This document shows, in pieces, positions 34,333-43,557 of a stretch of DNA of 64,000 nucleotides. The notes under the pieces were generated by a model. It made no database searches. It saw nothing but the letters and a program-made list of their open reading frames with translations, and was not told the origin of the DNA. The stretch is from Verrucomicrobiaceae bacterium. Its GTDB lineage: Bacteria; Verrucomicrobiota; Verrucomicrobiia; Verrucomicrobiales; Verrucomicrobiaceae. How positions within the stretch are numbered: position 1 is the first letter of the stretch; each line of letters starts with the position of its first letter. Location: NCBI GenBank assembly GCA_027484445.1, contig JAIXSY010000013.1, forward strand, positions 1-64,000, in the 5' to 3' direction. The translations under genes and the position numbers were made by a program.

Positions 34333-35775
34333 TTAGCCAATCACCTCAGGCCATTCCGTGTGGAAGAACTGGCCTTCGGGTTTGTCGAGACGTTCGTAGG
34401 TGTGGGCACCGAAGAAGTCGCGCTGGGCCTGGAGGAGGTTGGCGGGGAGGCGGGCGGCGCGGTAGCTGTCGTAGTAGCCGAGGGAGGCGCTGAAGGCAGG
34501 AACCGGGATGCCATTGAGGGTGGCGATGCTCACCACTTCACGCCAGTTCTGCTGGGTCTTGCTGAGCACGTCTTTGAAGAACGGATCGAGCATGAGGTTG
34601 GCCAGGTTGGCGTTGGTGCGGTAGGCGTCGGTGATGCGGTTGAGGAAACGGGCGCGGATGATGCAACCGCCGCGCCAGATGGCGGCGATGCGGCCGAGGT
34701 CGAGGCCCCAGTTTTTCTTCTCACCCATGGTTTTGATCAGATCGAGACCTTGGGCGTAACTGATGATCTTGGAGGCGTAGAGGGCGTCGTGGACCTTCTT
34801 GACCAGTTCCTTTTTGTCGGTGGTGATGTTGACGGTCGGGCCGGTGAGCTGGGTGCTGGCGGCGACGCGTTGTTTCTTCTGGCTGGAGAGGATGCGAGCC
34901 TCGACGGCGGCGTTGATGGTGCTGATGACGACGGCGTTTTCGGCGGCGTTGAGCAGGGTCCACTGGCCGGTGCCTTTCTGGCCGGCTTTATCGACGATGA
35001 GTTCGACGATGGGCTTGCCAGTTTCAGGGTCTTTTTGCTCCAAAGCCTTGCCGGAGATCTGGATGAGGTAGCTGAGGAGGTCGCCCTCGTTCCACTCGTT
35101 GAAGATGGCGGCCATCTCGTCGGTGGTGAAGCCGGCGTGCTTGAAGATGTTGTAGGCTTCGCAGATGAGCTGCATGTCGCCGTATTCGATGCCGTTGTGG
35201 ATCATCTTCACGTAGTGACCGGCACCGCCGGGGCCGATGTGGATGACGCAGGGCTCGCCATCGACCTTGGCGGCGATGGATTCAAAGATGGGCTTCATGA
35301 CTTCCCAAGTGGAAGCCGGGCCGCCGGGCATGATGGAGGGGCCTTTGCGGGCGCCTTCTTCACCGCCGGAGACGCCAGCGCCGATGAAGCGGAGGCCTTT
35401 TTCGGCGAGGTAGGCGTCGCGACGCTCGGTGGTCTGGTAGAAGCTGTTGCCGCCGTCGATGACGATGTCGTCCTTGTCCAAAAGCGGGATGAGTTGCTCG
35501 ATCACGGCGTCCACGGCATCGCGGTCGGTGTCCTTCACGGCGGTGGATTTCACCATGATGTGAATTTTGCGCGGCGTGGCGAGAGACTGGACGAAGTCTT
35601 CGAGGGTGTGGCAGCCGACAAGGGCCTTGCCGGGATGCTTGGCGACGAATTCGTCGGTGACGCTGGTGGTGCGGTTATAGACGCTGACTTGGAAGCCGCG
35701 GCTTTCGACATTGAGAACGAGGTTTTGGCCCATCACGGCGAGGCCGATCAGACCGAAGTCACTTTTTTTGCTCAT
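34333..35775 (-). CDS. gnd: 6-phosphogluconate dehydrogenase (decarboxylating)
   Basis: Converts 6-phosphogluconate to ribulose 5-phosphate with NADP+ in the pentose phosphate pathway. The 480 residues start MSKKSDFGLIGLAVMGQNLVLN, with the GLxxMGxNL nucleotide loop. GGNSFY, the catalytic GPGGAGHYVKMIHNGIEYGDMQLICEAY (Lys and Asn) and a C-terminal segment ending [14 protein letters not shown] are all as in the long 6PGDH class. An earlier in-frame start adds 14 residues that do not fit. The last 40 codons and terminator are duplicated at the far side of the island, so the present 3' end may derive from the island donor. Confidence 0.97.
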   Translation of the reverse strand: MSKKSDFGLIGLAVMGQNLVLNVESRGFQVSVYNRTTSVTDEFVAKHPGKALVGCHTLEDFVQSLATPRKIHIMVKSTAVKDTDRDAVDAVIEQLIPLLDKDDIVIDGGNSFYQTTERRDAYLAEKGLRFIGAGVSGGEEGARKGPSIMPGGPASTWEVMKPIFESIAAKVDGEPCVIHIGPGGAGHYVKMIHNGIEYGDMQLICEAYNIFKHAGFTTDEMAAIFNEWNEGDLLSYLIQISGKALEQKDPETGKPIVELIVDKAGQKGTGQWTLLNAAENAVVISTINAAVEARILSSQKKQRVAASTQLTGPTVNITTDKKELVKKVHDALYASKIISYAQGLDLIKTMGEKKNWGLDLGRIAAIWRGGCIIRARFLNRITDAYRTNANLANLMLDPFFKDVLSKTQQNWREVVSIATLNGIPVPAFSASLGYYDSYRAARLPANLLQAQRDFFGAHTYERLDKPEGQFFHTEWPEVIG

Positions 35776-35957
35776 AGTTTGGGGGGCGAGCCATACCGCC
35801 CCGGCAGAGTTTGGCAAAGGGGATTTTGCTCATGCGGGCGATGAGAAAAAGGCATCCAAGCCGAAGGAGAAGGCCGCAAGCTTCCCAGGGGTTCCGGTGG
35901 ACAAGGGTTTTCTACTGGATACACGTCCGCGTCTCGCCACTGAATGGGCGTTCCTTT

Positions 35958-36032
35958 GTCCCCGTAGTTCAATGGATAGAACGAGGGTTTCCTAAACTCT
36001 AAATACAGGTTCGATTCCTGTCGGGGATACCA
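35958..36032 (+). tRNA. tRNA-Arg (anticodon CCT)
   Basis: The acceptor GTCCCCG pairs with CGGGGAT, with one G-T pair at the end. The D-arm GTTC/GAAC and anticodon stem AGGGT/ACTCT hold the loop TTCCTAA with anticodon CCT. The T-arm is ACAGGTTCGATTCCTGT. A discriminator A and an encoded CCA follow. It lies between gnd and thiH; I found no duplicated 3' part that would mark an attachment site. Confidence 0.93.
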
Positions 36033-36135
36033 GGGATGAAGTCATGGTTCGAGGAATCTCATCCCGAGAGGGGTGAGATGCATAGGGGGGCGTTGCCAAG
36101 GGGGGGCTGGTGCGTAATAGGAGAGGACCACTGAC

Positions 36136-37269
36136 ATGCCTTCTGCCTTTTTGCCGATCCTGGATGCTCTTCCTGAACGAAAATCGCCCCTGATGGAGCG
36201 TTTTGCCTCGCTGCTGGAGGTGAAGTCGCCTTCGCAACTGGAGGCGATGGCTCGGGAGGCTCAGCAGATCACGCGGCGGAATTTTGGGCGCACGATGCGG
36301 ATGTTCGCGCCGCTCTATGTTTCCAACGAATGCGTGAACAACTGTTCTTACTGCGGTTTTTCCCGTGACAATGCCAGCATCGCCCGGGTGACGCTGACGG
36401 TGGATCAAGTGGTGCGGGAGGCAAGGCATCTGGCCGAGCAGGGTTTTCGAAACATCCTGCTGGTCGCGGGAGAGCACCCGAAGTTCGTTAGCGATGGTTA
36501 TCTGGAGGAGTGCATCCGCGCGATCCGTGATTTCATTCCCACCGTGGGCATCGAGGTCGGCCCGATGGAGGCACCTGAGTATGAACGGATGGTGAAGGCT
36601 GGCTGTGAGGGGCTGGTGGTGTATCAGGAAACCTATGACCGTCCGCTGTATGCGGAGATGCACACGGCAGGGCCCAAGAAGGACTTTGATTGGCGCATTG
36701 CCTGTCCCGAGCGCGGCTACGAGGGTGGCTTCCGGCGGATTGGCATTGGGGCTTTGTTTGGCCTGAGCGATTGGCGGCTGGAGGCGCTACGCCTAGCAGC
36801 TCACTTGGAGCATCTTTACAAGCACTGCTGGAAGGCCTGGTTCACGGTGGCGTTTCCGCGGTTGCGCCCAGCAGCGGGAGATTTTCATCCGCTGACGGCA
36901 TTTCCGGATTGGGCGCTTTTGCAGACCATCTGTGCCTTCCGATTGGTGTTTCCTGAGGTGGGCATCGTGCTGAGCACGCGTGAGCCTGCCTCGCTTCGCG
37001 ATCAGCTCTGCACCTTGGGCATCACCAGCATGAGTGCGGGTAGCCACACCGAGCCTGGCGGCTACACAGGCGCAGGCACCGAAGATCTGCACCAAACGGT
37101 GCGGGGGCGAAGGATCGAGCTGGAGGCGAATGATACGCCGAAGAAGGCAGAGGGGCAGTTTGGCATCGCTGACGAGCGTGCGCCTGCTGAGGTGGCAGCG
37201 ATGCTGCGGGGCAAGGGCATGGACGCGGTCTGGAAGGACTGGGATGCATCCATCCTGTCGGCTGCTTAG
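36136..37269 (+). CDS. thiH: 2-iminoacetate synthase ThiH
   Basis: Radical S-adenosylmethionine enzyme that cleaves tyrosine to dehydroglycine for the thiazole ring of thiamine. The cluster motif CVNNCSYCGF (C-x3-C-x2-C) is near residue 69. The ThiH-type TIM-barrel continues with LLVAGEHPKFVSDGYL, GLVVYQETYDRPLYAEMH and a C-terminal SAGSHTEPGGY segment. Length 377 is normal. A GGAGAGG ribosome site lies 10 bases before the ATG, one of few clear ones in this window. No other thi gene is next to it and I see no TPP-riboswitch pattern upstream. Confidence 0.95.
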   Translation: MPSAFLPILDALPERKSPLMERFASLLEVKSPSQLEAMAREAQQITRRNFGRTMRMFAPLYVSNECVNNCSYCGFSRDNASIARVTLTVDQVVREARHLAEQGFRNILLVAGEHPKFVSDGYLEECIRAIRDFIPTVGIEVGPMEAPEYERMVKAGCEGLVVYQETYDRPLYAEMHTAGPKKDFDWRIACPERGYEGGFRRIGIGALFGLSDWRLEALRLAAHLEHLYKHCWKAWFTVAFPRLRPAAGDFHPLTAFPDWALLQTICAFRLVFPEVGIVLSTREPASLRDQLCTLGITSMSAGSHTEPGGYTGAGTEDLHQTVRGRRIELEANDTPKKAEGQFGIADERAPAEVAAMLRGKGMDAVWKDWDASILSAA

Positions 37270-37276
37270 CCATCCC

Positions 37277-37306
37277 CAAAAGCGTCGCCTCGGGCTGAGG
37301 CGACGC
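37277..37306. terminator. Terminator between thiH and the oxidoreductase
   Basis: A perfect 10-bp GC-rich stem (GCGTCGCCTC and its complement, loop GGGCT) is followed on the minus strand by four T residues. It ends the leftward oxidoreductase gene and can also serve thiH. Confidence 0.72.
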
Positions 37307-37322
37307 GAGCAAGAGGCGAATT

Positions 37323-38360
37323 TTACAGCAGGTCGCTGACCTTCACAGGAACTCCACCGAGTTCGGCGCTGCGATCTGCGGCAAAGATGACCTCAAAGGT
37401 GCGCAGGCTCTCCTGGAAGCTTGTCAGTGGCATGTCTTTGCCTTCATCCAAAGCATCGAAGAAGGCTTGGAACTGAGTCTGGTAGGGGTGGTCGGCTACG
37501 TCGCCACTGTCCAGCATGTGCATGGAGAGCTGGCTCCAGGCTTTTTTGTCGGTGTGCAGCTTGTTGGAGTGAAATTTGTTGTCCAGCAGGCTGCCCTGGC
37601 TGCCCACTAGGTGCGTGTGGAAGTAGTAAGGCTGGAGGCAGTCCACAATGGCAGCGCATTTCCCCACGGCTCCGTTTTTGAAGCGCACGATTGTGCAGCT
37701 GGAGGTGTCGTATTCGTAGGGGGCGAAGATTTCGCTTTTCGTCTTGGTGCTGAAGCTAGTCACGCTTTCCACCTCACTGCCCATCACCATGAGCAGTGCA
37801 TCGAGCGCATGGCAGCCAGCGGTCAGCAGGGCACTGCCGCCGTCTTTTTTCCCCGTGTTCCAGCGAAACTGGCCATACCAGGGGCCGATGCCGTGGTAAT
37901 AATCCACCTCTCCGTAATGCAGATCGCCCAGCAGGCCTTGGTCGATGACCGACTTGGTGACGGTGAACTGACCGGAAAAGCGGCACTCGAAACAGACGCA
38001 GCCTTTCACGCCATTGGCCTTGGCCGCTGCGACGATGTCGCGCACCTCCTGCAGAGAATTCGCCATCGGTTTTTCCAAGATGATGTGCTTCTTGGCATTT
38101 GCCGCAGCCACAGCTTGGTTCCGGTGCTGGCTGGGGTAGCTGGTGATGTCCACGACATCCAGGTCAGGATCGGCCAGCATGGCATCAAGGTCACTGTAGG
38201 CCTTGATCTTGCCGCCGTGCTTGGCGCTGAGCTCACCGCTGTCGAGTGGGCGCGAGGAATAGATGGCCGCGACCTGCGCCTGCTTGGTTGCATTGATGGC
38301 GTCAATGTGGGCCGTGGCAGCCCAGCCGTAACCGATGATACCGACGTTGTATTTTTTCAT
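37323..38360 (-). CDS. Gfo/Idh/MocA-family oxidoreductase (cytoplasmic)
   Basis: NAD(P)-dependent dehydrogenase of 345 residues without a leader. The Rossmann start is NVGIIGYGWAATAHIDAI (residues 4-21), the family motif EKPMAN lies near 97, and the C-terminal domain includes YHGIGPWYGQFRWNTGKKDGGSALLTAGCHALDALLMVMG with the conserved Lys/Asp/His region. It is one of three family members in this window and the only one without a Tat signal. It is monocistronic and closed by a hairpin. Substrate unknown, probably a sugar or inositol. Confidence 0.9.
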   Translation of the reverse strand: MKKYNVGIIGYGWAATAHIDAINATKQAQVAAIYSSRPLDSGELSAKHGGKIKAYSDLDAMLADPDLDVVDITSYPSQHRNQAVAAANAKKHIILEKPMANSLQEVRDIVAAAKANGVKGCVCFECRFSGQFTVTKSVIDQGLLGDLHYGEVDYYHGIGPWYGQFRWNTGKKDGGSALLTAGCHALDALLMVMGSEVESVTSFSTKTKSEIFAPYEYDTSSCTIVRFKNGAVGKCAAIVDCLQPYYFHTHLVGSQGSLLDNKFHSNKLHTDKKAWSQLSMHMLDSGDVADHPYQTQFQAFFDALDEGKDMPLTSFQESLRTFEVIFAADRSAELGGVPVKVSDLL

Positions 38361-38436
38361 AGGAGGGGAAAAGAAAAGCCAGACGACAACGCGTCTGGCA
38401 GGTGAGCCTTATCAGGTGGAGATGCGGCCGCTCATG

Positions 38437-39462
38437 CTAGAGGAGACATTCCGCGATTTGGACAGCATTCAGCGCAGCACCCTTGAGCAACTGATCGCCG
38501 ACGACCCAGAAGGCGAGACCATTATCCAAGGCGCAATCCCGACGGAGGCGTCCGACGGCGCAATGGTCACGGCCTGCGATGTCCAAGGCGAGCGGGTAGT
38601 GCTTGCTCGCTGGATCATCGATCACGTCCAGTCCTGGAGCTTTGGCCAAAACCTCACGCGCTTGGGCCAGATCCACGGGTTTTTCGAACTCGGCGCTGAT
38701 GGCGATGCTGTGTGCGCGGAAGACGGGGATGCGCACGCAGGTCACGGAAGCGCGGAAGTCCGGGTGGTGCATGATTTTGCGGCCTTCGTTTTCCATTTTC
38801 ATTTCTTCCTTCGTGTAACCTGAATCAAGGAAGGAATCGACATGCGGGATGGCATTGAAGGCGATCTGGTGCGGGTAAACGTGGGGTTGGGACGCCAGCT
38901 TCGCGGCATCCCAGGCACGATTTTCGGAAGCCCACTCGCGCGATTGCTTGGCCAATTCTTCAATGGCCTGCGCGCCTGTTCCTGACACGGCTTGGTAGCT
39001 GGAGGCAAAGATTCTGCGGACGCCAAAGGCCTGATGCAGGGGATACAGGGCCATGAGTGAGATGGCCGTGGTGCAGTTCGGGTTCGCGATGATGCCTTGG
39101 TGGTTCTTGACGTCGGCTGCGTTGATCTCAGGGACGACCAGGGGCACCGTCGGGTCCATGCGGAAGAAGGAAGAGTTGTCCACGACCACCGCGCCAGCCT
39201 TCACGGCATGAGGGGCAAAATCACGCGAGATGCCACCGCCCGCGCTGAAGAGAGCAATGTCCACGCCTGCAAAGCTGTCAGCTGTGAGCTCCTGAATCGT
39301 CACGTCCTCACCTTTGAAGGTCTGTTTTTTCCCGGCGCTCCGTGCGCTGGCGAGGAGGGTGAGTCGTCCGACGGGAAAGCCACGCTGTTCAAGGCAGCGC
39401 AGCATTTCCACACCCACCGCTCCGGTGGCACCGACGACCGCGACATGCTTGAGGTTGCTCAT
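38437..39462 (-). CDS. asd: Aspartate-semialdehyde dehydrogenase
   Basis: Reduces aspartyl phosphate to aspartate semialdehyde in the lysine/threonine/methionine and diaminopimelate pathway. The 341 residues start MSNLKHVAVVGATGAVGVEM, with the GATGAVG nucleotide loop. The catalytic Cys lies in NPNCTT near residue 131, the SYQAVSGTG loop near 160-168, and the His in RIPVFRAHS near 253. An upstream in-frame start would add 66 unrelated residues. It stands alone between two other leftward genes with gaps of 76 and 197 bases. Confidence 0.97.
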   Translation of the reverse strand: MSNLKHVAVVGATGAVGVEMLRCLEQRGFPVGRLTLLASARSAGKKQTFKGEDVTIQELTADSFAGVDIALFSAGGGISRDFAPHAVKAGAVVVDNSSFFRMDPTVPLVVPEINAADVKNHQGIIANPNCTTAISLMALYPLHQAFGVRRIFASSYQAVSGTGAQAIEELAKQSREWASENRAWDAAKLASQPHVYPHQIAFNAIPHVDSFLDSGYTKEEMKMENEGRKIMHHPDFRASVTCVRIPVFRAHSIAISAEFEKPVDLAQAREVLAKAPGLDVIDDPASKHYPLALDIAGRDHCAVGRLRRDCALDNGLAFWVVGDQLLKGAALNAVQIAECLL

Positions 39463-39659
39463 GGTCTGCTTGGGGTTGTGTAGTTTTGGGGTTGGGAAAA
39501 AGGGTAGGCAACGTAGGAGCCTCCGGTGGGAATGCAAGGGCGGGGGATTCTGAATTCGGCTCAGTCTCCGCGAAGGCGAACTTCGACCCATGGGGCCACG
39601 GTGAGTTAGCGATCCTTGGCCCATCTCGATGCCCCAGACTGGAAAGTCCAGGCTACGCA

Positions 39660-41102
39660 TTACAGCCGCGCCAGCGTCGTCGTCAGCAGCTTCCAGAACT
39701 TCTGCGCGGAGGAGATGCTGGCGCGTTCGTTTTCGGAGTGGGCTTCTTCGATGTCAGGCCCAAACGAGATCATGTCGAGGCCAGGATAGGTCTGTGCGAT
39801 GACGCCGCATTCCAAGCCGGCGTGGCAGGCGCTGACGCCGACGTCGTGGCCGAAGAGCTCGCGGTAGATGCCTTTCATCTGGTCGAGGATCACGGAGCTG
39901 GCGCTCGGGCTCCAGCCGGGATAGCCGTCGTCGTTTCGCACCTCGGCGCTGATGAGGTGGAAAGGAGCGGCGAAGGCTGCTGCGACATCACGCTTGCTCG
40001 ATTCGACGCTGCTGCGTTGCAGGCCGCTCCACTCGGCGCGGCCGCCGCGGAGGTCGATGAGGGAGAGATTGGAGGATGCCTCGACCAAGCCGGGCACCTC
40101 AGGACTCATGCGATACACGCCATTCACCACGGCCTGCATGGCGAGCACCAGTGCGCGTTGCGATTCGGGCTGCAAAGTCGCGATGGAGCCGTTTTCGAGC
40201 TTCGTGGAGCTGATCTGCAAACCGGGCTCGAGGCGCTGAAACTCCTCGCGGAAGATTTGAGCCTCCTCGGCGAGCTTTTCGGCAAAAACAGCCTCATCGA
40301 GCACCGCGACACGGGCGATGCAGCGGGCCGGAATCGCATTGCGAGCACTGCCACCGCGCCATTCGGCCACTGCGACGGCTTTTTCGCCACAGGCGGCCAA
40401 AAGTCGCGCCATGAGCTTGATCGCGTTGCCGCGGCCTTCGTGGATTTGCAGGCCGGAATGACCGCCGCGCAGGCCTTCGACGCGGATTTCGGCGATAGTG
40501 GCCTTCGCGTGCGTGGTTTCGGGATACGTCCAGCTCACCAGCGTGTCGATGCCGCCAGCGCAGCCGATGGTGAATTCGTCGTCTTCCTCCGAATCGAGGT
40601 TCAGCATCGTTTTGCCAGTCAAAAGACCGCCTTGCAGCAAACGAGCACCGCTCATGCCCTGCTCTTCGTCGATGGTGAGCAGCGCCTCGATGGGCGGATG
40701 CGAGAGATCCTTCGACGCGAGCACCGCGAGGATCGCGGCGGCACCGAGGCCGTTGTCCGCACCGAGCGTGGTGCCGCGAGCACGCACCCAATCGCCGTCG
40801 ATCCACATGTCGATGCCCTGGTTCTCGAAATCGAAGCTCACGCCGTCCGCCGCCTTGTGCACCATGTCGAGATGCGCCTGCAAAATGACCGGCGCATGAC
40901 CCGCGCGATCCGCCGCGGCCGTTTTCTTCACGATCAAATTCCCGCCGCTGTCCTCCAGGCACTCCAGCGCATGTTTGTCGGCAAACGCCCGCACAAAGGC
41001 CTTCACCTTCGCCTCCTTCTTCGACGGCCGCGGCACGGCATTGAGGTCAGCGAAGCAATTCCAAAGGGCGCGAGGTTCGAGAGAGCGGATGGCGTCGGAC
41101 AT
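39660..41102 (-). CDS. pepD: Aminoacyl-histidine dipeptidase
   Basis: Zinc M20 dipeptidase, 480 residues. Metal ligands are visible in LQAHLDMVH (His near 80), GADNGLGAA (Asp near 115) and the catalytic Glu pair IDEEQG near 146. The distal ligand candidate is CHAGLECG near 424. The middle lid domain is also PepD-like (EGRGNAIKLMARLL). It hydrolyses Xaa-His and other unspecific dipeptides. Its coding sequence is very G+C-rich in third positions, which opens a 564-codon antisense frame that I take as a shadow. Confidence 0.93.
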   Translation of the reverse strand: MSDAIRSLEPRALWNCFADLNAVPRPSKKEAKVKAFVRAFADKHALECLEDSGGNLIVKKTAAADRAGHAPVILQAHLDMVHKAADGVSFDFENQGIDMWIDGDWVRARGTTLGADNGLGAAAILAVLASKDLSHPPIEALLTIDEEQGMSGARLLQGGLLTGKTMLNLDSEEDDEFTIGCAGGIDTLVSWTYPETTHAKATIAEIRVEGLRGGHSGLQIHEGRGNAIKLMARLLAACGEKAVAVAEWRGGSARNAIPARCIARVAVLDEAVFAEKLAEEAQIFREEFQRLEPGLQISSTKLENGSIATLQPESQRALVLAMQAVVNGVYRMSPEVPGLVEASSNLSLIDLRGGRAEWSGLQRSSVESSKRDVAAAFAAPFHLISAEVRNDDGYPGWSPSASSVILDQMKGIYRELFGHDVGVSACHAGLECGVIAQTYPGLDMISFGPDIEEAHSENERASISSAQKFWKLLTTTLARL

Positions 41103-41287
41103 GAGGCGGCTTCTATGGCGTCGATTGCAGGATCACAAAACCGGAGATCACCCCTCGGGCTGATTTTTCAACCCTGCTAACGTCCGGCTTCGTGAACCTT
41201 GAGTTGAGTGGGTGAAAAAGAGTCGGCAGCAAGAAGTGCGAAACCTTCGCAAAAGGCTGCGAAACCCTTCGTTTGTTCGAGCCTGCC

Positions 41288-42430
41288 ATGACCAGAATTT
41301 TGATTCTCCAGTTCTCCCTTTTGTGGGTTGCCTTCGGCTATGCCCAAAAACCAGTGGACATCAGCCGAATGGACCCTGCCATGGGCGGGCAAGCCAAAGT
41401 GTCCCAAGACATCCAGTGGCACGATGTGACCACCTGGGGGGCAGAGGGCAGAATCCTGCCTGACCAGCCGCGCAAAAGCTGGTTTGACCGCTTGCCTGCC
41501 AGCGCTGAAGGCAAAGTGACCTCGAACGTCTGGAACCTCAGCCGTGATAGCGCTGGCATGGTCGTTCGCTTCATGACCGATGCCACGTCCATCCACGTGC
41601 ATTACAAGGTGACCAAAACCAATCTCGGGATGCCGCACATGCCCGCTACAGGGGTCAGTGGCGTGGATCTGTATGCGCGTGACACGGATGGGCGCTGGAA
41701 GTGGGTGCAAGTGACTCGCCCTGCCAAACCTGAGATGATGGTGGAATTGGCAAAGGGGCTGGCTCCCGGCGAGCGCGAATACGCTGCCTATTTGCCGCTC
41801 TACAATGGCGTTGAGTTCTTGAAGATCGGAGTGCAACCAGGCTCGAAGTTCAAAGGACTTCCCCCTCGTGAAAAGCCCATCGTCTTTTATGGCACAAGCA
41901 TCACGCATGGTGCCTGCGCCAGTCGTCCAGGCATGGTTCACACGGGGATTCTGGGTCGCAAATTGGATCGCCCTGTGGTGAATCTTGGTTTCTCTGGGAA
42001 TGGCAAAATGGATGCTGCCGTTGGCGACTATCTGGTTCAACTCGATGCGGCTTGTTTTGTCATCGACTGCCTGCCCAACATGAATGCAGCCTTGGTGACG
42101 GAGCGGTGCGTTCCGCTGGTTCGTCAATTGCGTGCGGCCAAGCCCGAAACGCCCATCGTGCTCGTCGAAGATCGTCGGTTTACCAACGATTGGATCACTC
42201 CAGAGAAGCATCGCTTTCACACCGAGAATCATGCAGCTTTGAAAGCGGCCTACCAAACCTTGGTCGATGAAGGCGTGAAAAATCTGCACTACATCCCTGG
42301 TGATTTCCTCTATGGCTCGGACACCGAAGGGGCCACGGATGCATCTCATGCCAGTGATCTTGGGTTCATGCGTCAGGCTGAGATTTTTGAGCCCGTGCTC
42401 CACAAGGCTCTGGGTCAACGAGGCAGCTAG
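41288..42430 (+). CDS. Exported SGNH/GDSL-type hydrolase
   Basis: Three hundred and eighty residues from MTRILILQ with a signal peptide ending at AQK. The N-terminal half is a beta-sandwich accessory domain (DATSIHVHYKVTKTNLGMPHM). The C-terminal half is SGNH-like, with nucleophile Ser in YGTSITHGACASRPG, the Asn in NLGFSGNGKMD, and the Asp/His pair in ATDASHASDLG. Such two-domain proteins in Verrucomicrobia and Bacteroidetes are carbohydrate or acyl esterases. The five-codon-longer start is in frame, but the shorter one gives a proper leader. It follows divergently from pepD. Confidence 0.82.
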   Translation: MTRILILQFSLLWVAFGYAQKPVDISRMDPAMGGQAKVSQDIQWHDVTTWGAEGRILPDQPRKSWFDRLPASAEGKVTSNVWNLSRDSAGMVVRFMTDATSIHVHYKVTKTNLGMPHMPATGVSGVDLYARDTDGRWKWVQVTRPAKPEMMVELAKGLAPGEREYAAYLPLYNGVEFLKIGVQPGSKFKGLPPREKPIVFYGTSITHGACASRPGMVHTGILGRKLDRPVVNLGFSGNGKMDAAVGDYLVQLDAACFVIDCLPNMNAALVTERCVPLVRQLRAAKPETPIVLVEDRRFTNDWITPEKHRFHTENHAALKAAYQTLVDEGVKNLHYIPGDFLYGSDTEGATDASHASDLGFMRQAEIFEPVLHKALGQRGS

Positions 42431-42515
42431 GTCCGTTTTTTGCCAGAAAACAATCATTTACAGCCATCCGCGGGGGAGTGTAATTACCAACATTGCTAGG
42501 TGACACCTTGCCAGA

Positions 42516-43493
42516 ATGATTCACGACCCCGCCTCACACCACGGAGAGCCTGATCTCATCGACCGGGCTCTGCGCAGGCGGTTTTTCTCCAAAAAGGCAG
42601 GCCAAGAAAACCGGGTGGGTCTTTTGCCCACGGAAGGATGGCGACGTCGAAATCTTCAATTCCTCGGCGATGTGCTCCTGCCCACCCTTTTGGCACCTCG
42701 CCGACCCGGTCGAGTCATTGAGGGTGGGGTGCCTTTGATCCAGGCTGACAGACTCGGTGTGACATGGCTGGGTCATGCGGGCTTTTTTGCTCAGATCGGT
42801 GGGGCTAACTTGATCATCGATCCAAACTGGGCGCTCTGGCACGGGCCGGTGAAGCGAGTCCGCCACCCGAGTCTCTGGGCCGGGGATCTTCCTTCGATTG
42901 ACCTCGTGCTAGTCACTCATGCGCATTTCGATCACCTGCATCTGCCCAGCTTGAGAAGGATTGCTCGTGGTCAGCCCATCGTTGTGCCCAAAGGCGTTGG
43001 CAGTGTGGTGAAACGCTGCGGTTTTGGGCAAATCGTCGAACTCGAAACCTGGCAACAAGCAAAGTTTCGTGATCTGCAAATCACCCTGACTCCTGCTCGT
43101 CATTGGGGGGCGCGCATGATCCATGACACGCATCGCGGTTTTGGCGGCTACTTGATTCAGTCGCAAGAACGCACGCTCTTTCATTGCGGCGATAGTTCCA
43201 TGTTCGAGGGTTTCCGCGACATTGGCCAAAGGGCTGACATTGATCTCGCGCTCATGCCCATTGGGGCTTACTTGGCACCGAGCGGGCGTCCTGTGCACAT
43301 GAATCCTGAGGAAGCTCTGGATGCCTTTGAAATGATGGGGGCTCGTCACATGGTGCCCATGCATCATGATACCTTTCCTCTCGGCGGTGAGCCGATTCAT
43401 GAGCCAGCAGAATGGCTAGAACGCTCTGCTCACACTCGTGGTTTGTTGGATCGCGTGCGTCTTCTCCACGAAGGCGAAACCGCTCTGTATTGA
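42516..43493 (+). CDS. MBL-fold metallo-hydrolase (NAPE-PLD/UlaG-like)
   Basis: Three hundred and twenty-five residues with the metallo-beta-lactamase fold motif HAHFDHLH near residue 133. Further ligands are His in TPARHWGAR, Asp in HCGDSSMFEG and the terminal His in MHHDTF. The first 90 residues contain the segment VTWLGHAGFFAQIGGANLIIDP, characteristic of NAPE-phospholipase-D-like or UlaG-like enzymes. No signal peptide. It probably hydrolyses a phosphodiester or lactone; the substrate is unknown. It follows the SGNH hydrolase after 85 bases. Confidence 0.88.
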   Translation: MIHDPASHHGEPDLIDRALRRRFFSKKAGQENRVGLLPTEGWRRRNLQFLGDVLLPTLLAPRRPGRVIEGGVPLIQADRLGVTWLGHAGFFAQIGGANLIIDPNWALWHGPVKRVRHPSLWAGDLPSIDLVLVTHAHFDHLHLPSLRRIARGQPIVVPKGVGSVVKRCGFGQIVELETWQQAKFRDLQITLTPARHWGARMIHDTHRGFGGYLIQSQERTLFHCGDSSMFEGFRDIGQRADIDLALMPIGAYLAPSGRPVHMNPEEALDAFEMMGARHMVPMHHDTFPLGGEPIHEPAEWLERSAHTRGLLDRVRLLHEGETALY

Positions 43494-43557
43494 CTTTCTA
43501 GCTCAAGATCGTTTTGGTTCTTCTCAAAAGGCAGACGCTCTGTCAGCCTGAGGCATC

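Larger units (their letters stand above)
34253..34455. repeat. Right copy of the duplicated gnd 3' region
   Basis: This is the end of the intact gnd gene with its terminator, matching 30500-30702 in direct orientation. With the left copy it frames the 3.6-kb island. Its outer side continues into the rest of gnd, whereas the left copy stops being similar after 40 codons. Confidence 0.9.

Noticed and set aside
34294..35844. 516-codon open frame antisense to gnd
   Set aside because: It is a mirror frame caused by the codon bias of gnd. Its composition is dominated by Gly, Ala, Val and Asp with no domain, while the opposite strand is a complete, certain enzyme.
35958..36032. tRNA-Arg as attachment site of the gnd island
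   Set aside because: The island does not reach the tRNA, no part of the tRNA is duplicated, and no integrase is present.
36033..36135. Possible TPP riboswitch before thiH
   Set aside because: The conserved CTGAGA and ACCTGATCTGG boxes are absent; only a simple GGGATGA/TCATCCC repeat is present.
39486..41180. 564-codon open frame antisense to pepD
   Set aside because: Same reason: it mirrors the G+C-rich third positions of pepD, has biased Ala/Arg/Gln/Asp composition, and the sense gene is complete.
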